This document shows positions 8,036-15,738 of a stretch of DNA of 64,000 bases, piece after piece (position 1 is the first letter of the stretch; each line of letters begins with the position of its first letter). The translations under genes were made by a program, and so were the position numbers. Origin of the DNA: Faecousia sp. (GTDB lineage: Bacteria; Bacillota; Clostridia; Oscillospirales; Oscillospiraceae). The DNA is taken from contig JARIBV010000041.1 in assembly GCA_029257335.1 (NCBI GenBank), positions 1 to 64,000 on the forward strand. Reading direction: 5' to 3'. Under the pieces are notes generated by a model. That model was not told where the DNA came from. It saw nothing but the letters and a program-made list of their open reading frames with translations, and searched no databases.

Positions 8036-8236
8036 TATTGCAATTTGCTATTACGGTGATATAATAAAAAATCCTACAATAGGAAACCAAACAGCTTTGA
8101 AAAGCAGAGAGGGGCTGCCTGCGGAAGGCGGTCTCCTCCCTGGAGTGCGTACAGCTGACGCAGGCGGCACCACTATCCACCTGTGGGTGGCGGGTACCCC
8201 CCTTGAATCAGACGCATCGCCATGGCTGATTCTTAT
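8036..8236 (+). ncRNA. Candidate structured RNA with its own promoter (unidentified)
   Basis: This gene-free stretch has TTGCAA, a 16-base spacer and TATAAT (ending near 8064). Several strong pairings follow: GCCTGCG with CGCAGGC, CTCC with GGAG, CCACC with GGGTGG, AGGGG with CCCCC, and at the end GAATCAG with CTGATTC (8205-8232) before a T-rich run. A rod of about 170 bases recalls 6S RNA in size, but I could not match its conserved bubble. It overlaps no credible gene. The rest of the gap up to 8310 holds only the leader of the next gene. Confidence 0.3.
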
Positions 8237-8309
8237 AGGCGTAATATGATAGCAGATTTACGAAAGGGGAATAAGACTGACAGAGTGAGTCTTTGAAAGG
8301 AGTTGTTTT

Positions 8310-8678
8310 ATGAAGAAAATATTCGTTCTGCTGATGACTCTGGGCATGGTTTTGACATTGGCTGGCTGCAATCCTCGGGATAAAGCCACGGAGGATGATG
8401 CCGGTATGCAAATTGCAGCCGACATGAGTGAAAAAGCAAAAGAGTATGCCGCTCCGCTATTTTTGGAGTATCTGAAAAAACAGGGGGTAGCGGACTATGA
8501 AATTACGCAAACAAATTTCGGCTTTCTCACTGGCGACCCGGTGGTTTTTGTAGTCGGCTATCAATATGTAGTGGAAGATTCTGAATTTTTATATGGCTAT
8601 AAGCTGAAATTAAATGAAAACCAGACATTTACATTGCTGGAAGAGGGCCAATCTGTTGGGGAATTTATCTTCCGATAA
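8310..8678 (+). CDS. Small lipoprotein of unknown function
   Basis: The 122-residue protein starts with a lipoprotein signal ending in the lipobox 'LAGC' at Cys20, so it should be attached to the outer face of the membrane. The body has the pattern 'YEITQTNFGFL', a run of aromatic and valine residues, 'YGYKLKLNENQTFTLLEEG' and 'VGEF'. A second copy of the same family is encoded at 36964-37320 ('YEIQKTSQGFL', 'YGYKLNQTEDGFLVLEEG'), so the window holds two paralogues. AAAGGAG precedes ATG by seven bases. No known domain is recognised; a role in binding a peptide or in immunity is only a guess. Confidence 0.8.
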   Translation: MKKIFVLLMTLGMVLTLAGCNPRDKATEDDAGMQIAADMSEKAKEYAAPLFLEYLKKQGVADYEITQTNFGFLTGDPVVFVVGYQYVVEDSEFLYGYKLKLNENQTFTLLEEGQSVGEFIFR

Positions 8679-8793
8679 CAAACGGTGAGGCCGTTATGAA
8701 CGAAAATAGATTCTTGTGCCATAGGCCAAAGCTGCATATGGTTGTCAAGAATGCAAGCCGGATCACTAAGCAGGCTCTCAGGGAGGGTTACAG

Positions 8794-9294
8794 CATGAAA
8801 AAGCGAATCCTGGCAGCGGTGCTGCTTTGTGTGGTGGTGCTCGGAACGGTTTTCGTGGTCCGTCATGTGCGCAAGCAGAAGGAAGCCGTGGAAACCAGCA
8901 GAAAGCACCTCATGGGGACTCTGGAGGTGTTGGAAACCAGAGAAATCCGCATCACAAAGTAGTGGAACCGGAAAAAACCCGGTATTACAGATTTGAACCC
9001 GGTGCAGAGATTGCGGCTTTCGTGGAGCAGCTGGAGCGGGAAACCTGGGAACGCTGCCGGGATCAGAGGGAGCGGGAGATCGAAGCACCGTACCTGAATA
9101 TGCGGATGGCAGACGGAAACGAGCTGATCGTTCTGAAAGACGGGACGGTGTTTGCATACGATGCCTATGCCGTTGACTGTAAGATGAGCTATTATACCTC
9201 CTCTTTGTCCGTGGAGGAGCTGTCCCGGTATCTGCAAGCCAGCGGGAAGGAGACTTCTCTGAAAGAAATTGGCATTACTGCATTTTCCTATTAA
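8794..9294 (+). pseudogene. Exported protein split by a frameshift
   Basis: The ATG at 8794 has GGGAGGG seven bases upstream and begins a signal-anchor 'MKKRILAAVLLCVVVLGTVF'. This frame stops at 8962 after 'LETREIRITK'. The +1 frame overlapping that point continues without a break as 'VVEPEKTRYYRFEPG' and runs to 9294, ending 'LKEIGITAFSY'. Joined, the two parts make one exported protein of about 165 residues with a helical 'AAFVEQLERETWERCRDQR' segment and a 'GNELIVLKDGTVFAYDAY' strand pair. The second part has no start or ribosome site of its own, so a one-base shift near 8955 is the simplest reading. The family is unknown. Confidence 0.6.
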
Positions 9295-9353
9295 ACCACG
9301 GCCTGTATTCTGCCCGGTACCGGGGCAGGAAGGTTGGGCTGAAATCGTAAGAC

Positions 9354-9396
9354 AAAGGGGCCTGCCCGCTGTATTTCCAGTGGACAGGCCCCTTCT
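9354..9396 (-). terminator. Intrinsic terminator of the TetR gene
   Basis: GGGGCCTG (9357-9364) pairs with CAGGCCCC (9385-9392). On the minus strand the stem is followed by TTTGTCTT, consistent with ending the gene that stops at 9447. Confidence 0.7.
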
Positions 9397-9446
9397 CTTT
9401 GTGCGTATGGTACAAATTTTATGGATAGAGTTTGTGCAATCCGAAC

Positions 9447-10019
9447 TTACCGCAGGAACTGAATCCCGCTGAGCATGATGCCCTGGGCAATCTGGGCGAT
9501 TTCTTCGGTGCTGGTGGACATCCCGTCGTGGAGCCACTGCTCCAGAATGCCGATGCATCCGGCGCTGACAAAGGCATAGTAATATTCCAGCTTGGTCTGA
9601 CTGACCCCTTCAAAGTATTTGGTGTAGCTTTTGAGACACCACTGCCGGCCCAAGTCCAGAAGCCGGGCGGCAAACTGTTTGTCGCCGTATGGCCCAAGGG
9701 TCACGATGCACAGGTCGGCATTGTCCTTGATGCAGCGGAAGATCCCCTCCGTGATCTTCACCGGGGTCAGCACCTCCCCCTGCTCCTCCAGCAAAGGGCG
9801 CAGGGCCTGCTGAAAGTGCTCCATCATCTCCTCCTCCATCTGGGCCAGGAGGTCATACAGGTCGGTATAGTGCGCATAAAAGGTCCCCCGGTTGATGCCG
9901 GCGGTTTCACACAGCTCCTTGACAGAAATGCTCTGAATGGGCTTCTGGCTGAGCAGGGAGGTCATGGATTTGCGGATCAGCAGCTTGGTGAGCCGGGTAC
10001 GCTGGTCGTTCTTTTTCAT
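9447..10019 (-). CDS. TetR/AcrR-family transcriptional regulator
   Basis: Residues 10-60 form the TetR DNA-binding domain: 'LTKLLIRKSMTSLLSQKP', 'ISVKELCETAGINRGTFYAHY'. The remaining 130 residues are the helical ligand-binding part, of the DhaS-like C-terminal type common in clostridia. AAGGAG lies six bases before ATG. It is divergent from a small membrane-protein gene. The intergenic region has a palindrome AACAC-N-GTGTT inside a block of about 42 bases that recurs almost unchanged before the epimerase gene at 10.9 kb, so this protein probably controls both. The ligand is unknown. Confidence 0.9.
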   Translation of the reverse strand: MKKNDQRTRLTKLLIRKSMTSLLSQKPIQSISVKELCETAGINRGTFYAHYTDLYDLLAQMEEEMMEHFQQALRPLLEEQGEVLTPVKITEGIFRCIKDNADLCIVTLGPYGDKQFAARLLDLGRQWCLKSYTKYFEGVSQTKLEYYYAFVSAGCIGILEQWLHDGMSTSTEEIAQIAQGIMLSGIQFLR

Positions 10020-10036
10020 AACAGACTCCTTTTAAG

Positions 10037-10098
10037 AAAGTAGCAAACGCCTCGTATAGTATAATACAGACAAATCAGAAAATCAACACGGTGTTTAA
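10037..10098. promoter_or_regulatory. TetR promoter with palindromic operator (copy 1)
   Basis: On the minus strand TTGATT-N17-TATACT drives the TetR gene. Just upstream of its -35 box lies AACACGGTGTT (10086-10096), a palindrome about a central base. The block from 10057 to 10098 matches 10829-10870 at most positions. Confidence 0.75.
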
Positions 10099-10109
10099 AA
10101 ATAAGTGAC

Positions 10110-10138
10110 TTGACTGAAGTTTCTGTTTTTTGTATAAT
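10110..10138 (+). promoter_or_regulatory. Promoter of the small membrane-protein gene
   Basis: TTGACT (10110-10115), 17 bases and TATAAT (10133-10138) form a near-consensus promoter 40 bases before the gene at 10178. The AACAC-N-GTGTT palindrome lies 13 bases upstream of the -35 box. Confidence 0.8.
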
Positions 10139-10177
10139 TCCTGTAGAAAGTGAAAATCGGAAATGGAGGAATGACAA

Positions 10178-10642
10178 ATGGGTGTTGTGGGTACCTGGAT
10201 CGTAAAAATCATCGGGGCACTGATCTGGTTCGGCCTTGCTTTGGTATGCTGGAAGATGCACTCCATTGCAACGGAAAAGAAGGACTATACCCAGTACCCC
10301 ACGGCCATGGGATACCTCAGAACGACCAACCGGCTTGAAGGAAACGATGTGCGGCAGATTGCGGAGTTTGTGGATCAGGACGGAAAAGAGGTTTGGGGAA
10401 TGCATGATTATCCGGGATTGAAAGACTTTCCGCCCCTGCATACCACCCAAAAAATTTGCTACTGGAAGATGGTAAACAGCAGGTTCATGCAGAACGGAAG
10501 ACCCATCGAGTATCGTTTTCGCTATTGCGATGAAAGCCTCTATACGGAGAAGGACAAAAACATGGGAAAATATTCCAAAGGACTTCTCATTGTGGGCGGT
10601 GTATTCATTCTGGTGGGGATTCTGTCTTTATTTGCAGTATAA
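10178..10642 (+). CDS. Small membrane protein with two end-located spans
   Basis: The 154-residue protein has one membrane span near the N-terminus (about residues 5-25) and another at the C-terminus (about 132-152). Between them is a soluble part of roughly 105 residues with 'YLRTTNRLEGNDVRQIAEFV' and 'IEYRFRYCDESLYTEKDKN'. GGAGG eight bases before ATG supports the start. It is divergent from the TetR gene and followed by an intrinsic terminator, so it is a single-gene unit. I do not recognise a family. The position suggests that it is a target of the TetR protein. Confidence 0.75.
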   Translation: MGVVGTWIVKIIGALIWFGLALVCWKMHSIATEKKDYTQYPTAMGYLRTTNRLEGNDVRQIAEFVDQDGKEVWGMHDYPGLKDFPPLHTTQKICYWKMVNSRFMQNGRPIEYRFRYCDESLYTEKDKNMGKYSKGLLIVGGVFILVGILSLFAV

Positions 10643-10674
10643 TCGAGGCGGGCAGCTGCCTGTCCTGGAGCACC

Positions 10675-10707
10675 AACGGAGCGTATCAATGGATGCGCTC
10701 CGTTTTT
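10675..10707 (+). terminator. Intrinsic terminator
   Basis: AACGGAGCGTATC pairs with GGATGCGCTCCGTT around a short AAT loop and is followed by TTTTT. It ends the gene that stops at 10642. Confidence 0.8.
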
Positions 10708-10805
10708 CGTTGGAGCCACAGGAACCAGGGGATCATTTGTGAGTCTTGCCGTACAGAAGTGGGCAAAGGTGTTGATTTTCAGCCTGTTTTCTTTGAAATT
10801 GATGA

Positions 10806-10866
10806 TTGAAATGGAACAATGCGTATATTATAATACAGTCAAACAAGAAAACCAACACAGTGTTCA
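10806..10866 (+). promoter_or_regulatory. Epimerase promoter with palindromic operator (copy 2)
   Basis: TTGAAA (10806-10811), 17 bases and TATAAT (10829-10834) form the promoter. AACACAGTGTT lies about 20 bases downstream of the -10 box, inside the block repeated from 10057. A protein bound there would block early elongation. Confidence 0.75.
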
Positions 10867-10896
10867 TAAATTGTTCATAAAGCGGAGGTGCTTACT

Positions 10897-11910
10897 ATGA
10901 AAAAGCGTTATATCATCACCGGAGCCAATGGCCATCTGGGAAGCACGCTCATTCGGATGCTGGCCCCTACGGGGGCTCAGGTCACAGGTCTGGTCCTGCC
11001 CGGCAGTGCGGCAGAGGAACAAGACCATGTGCAGTATGTGCAGGGAGATGTGCGGGATGTGGAGTCTCTTCGGCCTCTGTTTGAACATTCGGAGGAAGAG
11101 GAGCTCTATGTGATCCACACGGCGGGCATCATCGATATTTCCGAGGAGGAAACCCCCATGCTGCGGGATGTGAATATCCGGGGCACGGAGCATATCCTGG
11201 CCCTTTCCAGACAGTATCATGTGAAGCGTCTGGTTTATGTCAGTTCCGTCCATGCCATTGCGGAGAAGGACGACTATGCGGTGATTACGGAGACCGACCG
11301 GTTTTCCCCGGACACCGTGCGGGGGGCCTACGCCAGGACCAAGGCCGCAGCCACGCAGGCGGTGCTGGATGCAGGCCGGCAGGGGCTGGATGTGGTAGTG
11401 GTCCATCCCTCCGGCATCATCGGGCCATATGATCGCAGCGGCAACCATCTGGTGCAAATGATTACGGACTATCTGCGGGGGATGCTTCCGGCCTGTGTCC
11501 GGGGAGGCTATGACTTTGTAGATGTGCGGGATGTGGCCAAGGGCTGCCTGCTGGCCCTGGAAAAGGGCCGGTCCGGCAACTGCTATATCCTGTCCAACCG
11601 CCACTATGAGATCCGGGAGGTGCTGGGCATGGTGCGTTCCGTCAGCCGGGGAAAGAAACTCATGGTGCTGCCCATGTGGATGGCCAAACTCTTCGCCCCT
11701 GCCATGCAGTGGTACGCCAAGCAGAAAAAGCAGCGGCCTCTTTATACCAAGTACTCCCTGTATACCCTTCGGAGCAACGACCGCTTCTCCCACGACAAGG
11801 CCACCAGAGAGCTGGGCTATATGCCCCGGGATCTGCGGGAGACCATCCGAGACACCGTGGTGTGGTATAAATCCCTGTACCAGAAGAAATCCCCCTGCTG
11901 CGCGGGATGA
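10897..11910 (+). CDS. NAD-dependent epimerase/dehydratase family protein
   Basis: This is an extended short-chain dehydrogenase of 337 residues. The dinucleotide fold begins 'YIITGANGHLGSTLIRML' (GxxGxxG variant), and the catalytic 'YARTKAAATQAV' carries the YxxxK pair near residue 148. 'VVVHPSGIIGPYD' and 'DFVDVRDVAKGCLLALEKG' are typical of the dihydroflavonol reductase/epimerase-like group. ATG 10897 is chosen over GTG 10888 because GGAGG is well spaced to it. The substrate cannot be named. The gene stands alone between its operator-bearing promoter and a terminator, and probably answers to the TetR regulator at 9.4 kb. Confidence 0.85.
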   Translation: MKKRYIITGANGHLGSTLIRMLAPTGAQVTGLVLPGSAAEEQDHVQYVQGDVRDVESLRPLFEHSEEEELYVIHTAGIIDISEEETPMLRDVNIRGTEHILALSRQYHVKRLVYVSSVHAIAEKDDYAVITETDRFSPDTVRGAYARTKAAATQAVLDAGRQGLDVVVVHPSGIIGPYDRSGNHLVQMITDYLRGMLPACVRGGYDFVDVRDVAKGCLLALEKGRSGNCYILSNRHYEIREVLGMVRSVSRGKKLMVLPMWMAKLFAPAMQWYAKQKKQRPLYTKYSLYTLRSNDRFSHDKATRELGYMPRDLRETIRDTVVWYKSLYQKKSPCCAG

Positions 11911-11927
11911 CCGGTCCCGATCCGAAA

Positions 11928-11968
11928 GAAATCGGCCTGCCTCTTGTTGGGCAGGCCGATTTCTGTTT
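11928..11968. terminator. Bidirectional intrinsic terminator
   Basis: GAAATCGGCCTGCC pairs with GGCAGGCCGATTTC-like sequence around a short loop. T-rich tracts exist on both strands, so it can end both the epimerase gene and the long minus-strand operon that finishes at 12073. Confidence 0.8.
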
Positions 11969-12072
11969 GCCGGATCCTCTGTGCACAGGGCGGGGGTCCG
12001 GGAGGGAGTGTGTGCAGAGAAATGCCTATGTACCGAAACCAATGGGACCGATCCCATCCCGGGTCCTTCCCA

Positions 12073-12792
12073 TCAGCCTCCCGCAGCTTCAAAGGGGACC
12101 ATGCAAAGCACAATGGCATCCTGGGAAACACCTACGGGATACCCCTCTATGTTGTGGACATCCGGGTTGCTGTAATAGGCCTCGCCGGATTCGGCGTCCA
12201 TAAAATAGAGATAGATGGTTTCCTGAAAATAGGTTTCCGCGGTCACCAGTGCGTAAGGGGCCCCGCCGTTGAGCTTGTCTGCGGTCTCGTCTTTTATGAT
12301 CTTGCACTCTTTCACCGTAATGACATCCCACCACATGCAATCTCCCAGATATTGGCCGATGTTGCTGCACAGACCTTCCACCTTCATCTGGCTGTAAGTA
12401 ACGGCAGGGCGCTGGGCGGAGGTCATTTGGCTGAGGGTTTTGACCAGGGTCTGGATATTCCCGTTGGACAATACATCGGGGTCCTCCGAATTCCAAGACG
12501 CCTGTTTCAGGGTGTTGTATGCCTGGGGGGATCTGGAAATGGCCATATTACGGTCTTCTTCCTCCATATAGAACACACTGCCCATCTCCCGACTTACGGG
12601 GATGATCCAGTAGGGAAGACTGTCATCCTGCTCCGGAATGGTGGGTTCCACCGTCTTATCAGAAACGGAGCCCACAGCGGCGTTCTCTTTTTCCCAGGGA
12701 AGCAGAATGTGGGAATTTTCGCCGGAACTGCATGCACACAGCCCTATGCAGCACAGTGCCATACAAAGTGTCCATACCATTGGGTGTTTCAT
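12073..12792 (-). CDS. Putative lipoprotein, last gene of the sensor-transporter operon
   Basis: The 239-residue protein begins with a signal peptide ending in 'IGLCAC' followed by SS, so Cys21 is a likely lipidation site. The body has no domain I know. It shares spaced motifs with the protein encoded next to it (12808-13545): 'SWNSEDPD' against 'QWNSGDWD', 'NIQTLVKTL' against 'NLQTAADVL', 'SNIGQYL' against 'GNLGQLF', and 'VGVSQDAI' against 'IGMTQDHL'. The two are therefore probably distant paralogues. Sixteen bases separate them. In context it may be a surface partner of the ABC transporter, for example an immunity or sensing lipoprotein; this is inference. Confidence 0.75.
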   Translation of the reverse strand: MKHPMVWTLCMALCCIGLCACSSGENSHILLPWEKENAAVGSVSDKTVEPTIPEQDDSLPYWIIPVSREMGSVFYMEEEDRNMAISRSPQAYNTLKQASWNSEDPDVLSNGNIQTLVKTLSQMTSAQRPAVTYSQMKVEGLCSNIGQYLGDCMWWDVITVKECKIIKDETADKLNGGAPYALVTAETYFQETIYLYFMDAESGEAYYSNPDVHNIEGYPVGVSQDAIVLCMVPFEAAGG

Positions 12793-12807
12793 TTCAGATT
12801 CTCCTTT

Positions 12808-13545
12808 TTATTGGCTTACAAAAACCGGCAGATGGTCCTGGGTCATTCCAATCAAAATGCCATATTCGCCATAAGGTGTGTCGTGCGGTTCTGCATACCG
12901 CTGCGCATCCCGTTTAAGGCACGGTTCCAGAAGAATATAGTCGATCGTTTGGGCATCTTGACTGGTGAATGAATGGGAAACCCACATGAGATCAAACTGT
13001 GTTTCATCCGGAAGAAACAGGGAGCGAACCTGGGGATCTTCGCATTGTTCAGCGTGGACAGACCATCCGGTAAGCTCAAAGAGCTGACCAAGATTTCCCA
13101 CGGGGTCCTCCTTTATGGCGGCAAAGTCAGGGGATTGTGCAGAATCGATCTGCTTTTCCGGGACAAATCCTCCCCAATAGACATTTTGCAGGACATCGGC
13201 CGCAGTTTGCAGATTCTGGGGATTTTTCCAATCCCAATCGCCGGAATTCCATTGATACTGCCGGAACCGCTCCAGCTCCTTGCGGTAAAAGCATTCAAAA
13301 TAAGGGGATTCCCGGCGATGGACCGGATCATCATAATAGGTGGGATCGTTTCGTTCTGCCACTGCCTGCCGGACCCGAAGCCTTACATCCTGTGCATCCC
13401 GGACACAAAAGGCTCCAAACAGCATCACCGACAGCAAAACGCAGACCAGCATGGCCCTATGGGATTTATGATTCAGAATCCGATACCACGCCCAAAATGC
13501 CAGAAGGCAGAAAATCAGAAAGCAGGAAAAGTAGAAGGGAAACAT
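12808..13545 (-). CDS. Membrane-anchored extracytoplasmic protein, paralogue of its neighbour
   Basis: The 245-residue protein has two hydrophobic segments near the N-terminus (about residues 3-22 and 31-48) and then a soluble domain of about 190 residues. The domain carries 'RQYQWNSGDWDWKNPQNLQTA', 'VGNLGQLFELTGW' and 'YGILIGMTQDHLPVFV', which recur in weaker form in the lipoprotein downstream. It starts three bases after the stop of the ATPase gene, so it belongs to the same operon. No enzyme motif is visible. The shared domain outside the membrane suggests a common ligand or partner for both proteins. Confidence 0.75.
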   Translation of the reverse strand: MFPFYFSCFLIFCLLAFWAWYRILNHKSHRAMLVCVLLSVMLFGAFCVRDAQDVRLRVRQAVAERNDPTYYDDPVHRRESPYFECFYRKELERFRQYQWNSGDWDWKNPQNLQTAADVLQNVYWGGFVPEKQIDSAQSPDFAAIKEDPVGNLGQLFELTGWSVHAEQCEDPQVRSLFLPDETQFDLMWVSHSFTSQDAQTIDYILLEPCLKRDAQRYAEPHDTPYGEYGILIGMTQDHLPVFVSQ

Positions 13546-13548
13546 GGA

Positions 13549-14193
13549 TCAGTCCATCCTTTCTGAGAGTATGCCCCGGTCCATATAGAAGACCTGATCC
13601 GCCAGCTCTTCAATGTCACCTGCAATATGGCTGCTGAGCAGGATGGTGCAGCCGTCTCGCTGCATGGAACCAATGATCCGTTTAATATCCTGTACCCCTT
13701 CCCGGTCCAGGCCGTTCATTGGCTCATCCAATACCAGAAGCTCCGGCTGTTCCATAATGGCCTGGGCGATCCCCAGACGCTGCTTCATGCCCAGGGAAAA
13801 GGCCCGCACCTTTTTTCTGGAATCGGGGTCCAGGCCCACCAGTTCCAGGACCTGGCGGATCTGCCGGTCGCCAATGCGCTTTTGAATGGATGCAAATGTT
13901 TTCAGGTTTTCAAAGGCGGTCATATAGGGGATCAGGCCGGGCTTTTCGATGATGGCCCCGGTGGAGTCGGGAAAGTCCACATCTTTGCCGATGCGCTTGC
14001 CGTGGACCTTGATCTGCCCCGCATCCGGCGTGATAAACCCACAGATCGCTTTAAACAGCATACTTTTTCCCGAGCCGTTTCTTCCCACAAACCCGTAGAT
14101 CTTTCCCTTCTCCAGGCGCAGATCAATGTGATCGAGAATGACCTGCTTTTTGATGGCTTTGGAAAGCCCTTCGATTTCAATAAAATAGTCCAT
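13549..14193 (-). CDS. ABC transporter ATP-binding protein (lantibiotic-immunity-like)
   Basis: The 214-residue nucleotide-binding domain shows Walker A 'GRNGSGKS', signature 'FSLGMKQRLGIAQAI', Walker B 'LLVLDEPMNGLD' and the switch histidine in 'LLSSHIAGD'. The short length and 'FSLGMKQRLGIA' signature are typical of ATPases from BcrA/lantibiotic-immunity exporters. Three permease genes lie directly upstream and two related exported proteins downstream, and a two-component system heads the block. It probably powers one heteromeric exporter or flippase involved in resistance to a peptide acting at the envelope. Confidence 0.9.
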   Translation of the reverse strand: MDYFIEIEGLSKAIKKQVILDHIDLRLEKGKIYGFVGRNGSGKSMLFKAICGFITPDAGQIKVHGKRIGKDVDFPDSTGAIIEKPGLIPYMTAFENLKTFASIQKRIGDRQIRQVLELVGLDPDSRKKVRAFSLGMKQRLGIAQAIMEQPELLVLDEPMNGLDREGVQDIKRIIGSMQRDGCTILLSSHIAGDIEELADQVFYMDRGILSERMD

Positions 14194-14209
14194 ATCGTTG
14201 CATCCTCCT

Positions 14210-14950
14210 TTAGGTTAGATAGTTCTCTTTTGCTTTGCCTGACGACGGCAGCCCAAGGAAGGGGAGTGCCAGAAGAAACAGGGCAATGTCAAAGAGGAGA
14301 CTGGTGATTCCCAGGTCGGCGGCAAAGAGCTTCCGGGCGCTGATTGGGAGAAGATCCAGAAATATAACGGTGCCCCCTGTGCACAACCCCACCACCATCC
14401 CCCGCTGAATCGTGTGGCGCAGGGCCACGAGCATTTGCAGGATGGACAGGGCGCTGAGAAAAAATATCTGCTTTGCGATGAGAACGAAAACGGAACCGGT
14501 TTCCCCGGCAGAAAAGACGGATTCCCGGCAGTCCCCATAGGCACTGCTGAGAATGTGATTGGCGGCGAAAAAAGAGGCATGAAAGGCCAGAAGAAACAAA
14601 GCGGTGACGGCCAGGGCCGTTTGGCAGCCGCTGCGTACCCAGCGCCCTGTGCTCTGATAGCGGAGCACCACCGCGTATTTTGGTTCGATCAGATTGGTCT
14701 GGATGTCGTTGGATACAAAGTAGGCAATGAGGGTCATGGGCACCAGTGTAAACATGTATTTGAGGACATGGAAAGGCATCCCCCACTGCCCGGGGATGGC
14801 TCCAAAATACAGCCAATACAGATCCATGGGCAGCATCCCGGACTGAGACAGGATCCCGCAGAGGCTGGAAGTCATAAAAAGGGCGCAGCCGAACCCGGCC
14901 AGCAGTGCGGCGGGGAGCAGCCTTTGCAGCTGCAATCGTTTCATTCTCAC
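14210..14950 (-). CDS. ABC-2-type membrane protein of the sensor-transporter operon
   Basis: The hydrophobic protein of about 245 residues has roughly six spans. The tracked ORF runs far upstream into another gene, so it was shortened. GTG at 14950 overlaps the previous stop (GTGA) and lies five bases after GGGGGGAG; ATG at 14944, two codons later, is the alternative with an 11-base spacing. The layout 'VLKYMFTLVPMTLIAYFVSND' followed by four spans is that of lantibiotic-type ABC permeases (gene order permease-permease-ATPase). It is translationally coupled to the gene upstream. Confidence 0.7.
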   Translation of the reverse strand: MRMKRLQLQRLLPAALLAGFGCALFMTSSLCGILSQSGMLPMDLYWLYFGAIPGQWGMPFHVLKYMFTLVPMTLIAYFVSNDIQTNLIEPKYAVVLRYQSTGRWVRSGCQTALAVTALFLLAFHASFFAANHILSSAYGDCRESVFSAGETGSVFVLIAKQIFFLSALSILQMLVALRHTIQRGMVVGLCTGGTVIFLDLLPISARKLFAADLGITSLLFDIALFLLALPFLGLPSSGKAKENYLT

Positions 14951-15738
14951 TGGATCTCCCCCCTTTCCGGGAACCGTCTGAGAAGAGGCCGGGTGAGCCA
15001 CAGGAAAAGCAGGCCCAGCAGCCAGGGAAGTCCAAAGGCCGACAGGCAGCTTTCCAGGAAATAGCCGCCGCAGATATAGTGATAGGTAAAGCAGGCGGCA
15101 AATGCCGGCAAACGAAAGGACAGATACGGCGGCGTAAAGTAAAAAATCAGATGTGAGAGAAAGAAAAACAGCAGACACACAAGATAAGAAGCAATGCCGT
15201 GATGTTTCCAGACGGTCACCAGAAGGAATAAAACCGCTGCAAAGCAGGAGATGTTCAGCTGGCACAGGAAGGAGGTGACAAGCATCACCGGCACAGGCTG
15301 ATGGATGGAGGGGAAAGGACCCCAGTTCATGCCATGGGGGAGTCCGAACCGAATCGCTCCCGCACCCAGCAAAACCAGAAAGCGCAGCGCCATGACCTTG
15401 CAGCACAGAACAAGCAGCCGCCTCAGTACCGCCCGATACCAGCTGGATTTTCGGGGGTATCGCAGCAGATAACAGGGGGCGGTGCAAATACCGGTGACCT
15501 GAGAAAAGAGGAAAAACAGTCCGATCCAGTGCTGCAGGGGAATGAGGATCCCGTCGTCCAGGTGGGAAAAAAAGTCGTGCCACAGGGTGTACTGGGACGG
15601 GTTCATGGATTGTATGGCAAAGGCATAGGCCCGATCTGCGGTATATCTGTAGGCAAGGTAACAGGTGACAAGATAAAATATCCAGGGAAAATATCTTGCG
15701 GCGTTAAAAAAGAGGGGCGGGTTCTGTTCCCTATCCAT
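14947..15738 (-). CDS. Membrane protein, second permease-like subunit
   Basis: The 263-residue protein has about six to seven spans, starting with 'YFPWIFYLVTCYLAYRY' after a short polar head 'MDREQNPPLFFN'. It overlaps the genes on both sides by 4-8 bases, the classic sign of coupled translation. It has no soluble domain. With the two other membrane proteins and the ATPase of this block it probably forms an ABC-2 exporter. By sequence alone it is not assignable to a named family. Confidence 0.7.
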   Translation of the reverse strand: MDREQNPPLFFNAARYFPWIFYLVTCYLAYRYTADRAYAFAIQSMNPSQYTLWHDFFSHLDDGILIPLQHWIGLFFLFSQVTGICTAPCYLLRYPRKSSWYRAVLRRLLVLCCKVMALRFLVLLGAGAIRFGLPHGMNWGPFPSIHQPVPVMLVTSFLCQLNISCFAAVLFLLVTVWKHHGIASYLVCLLFFFLSHLIFYFTPPYLSFRLPAFAACFTYHYICGGYFLESCLSAFGLPWLLGLLFLWLTRPLLRRFPERGEIQ

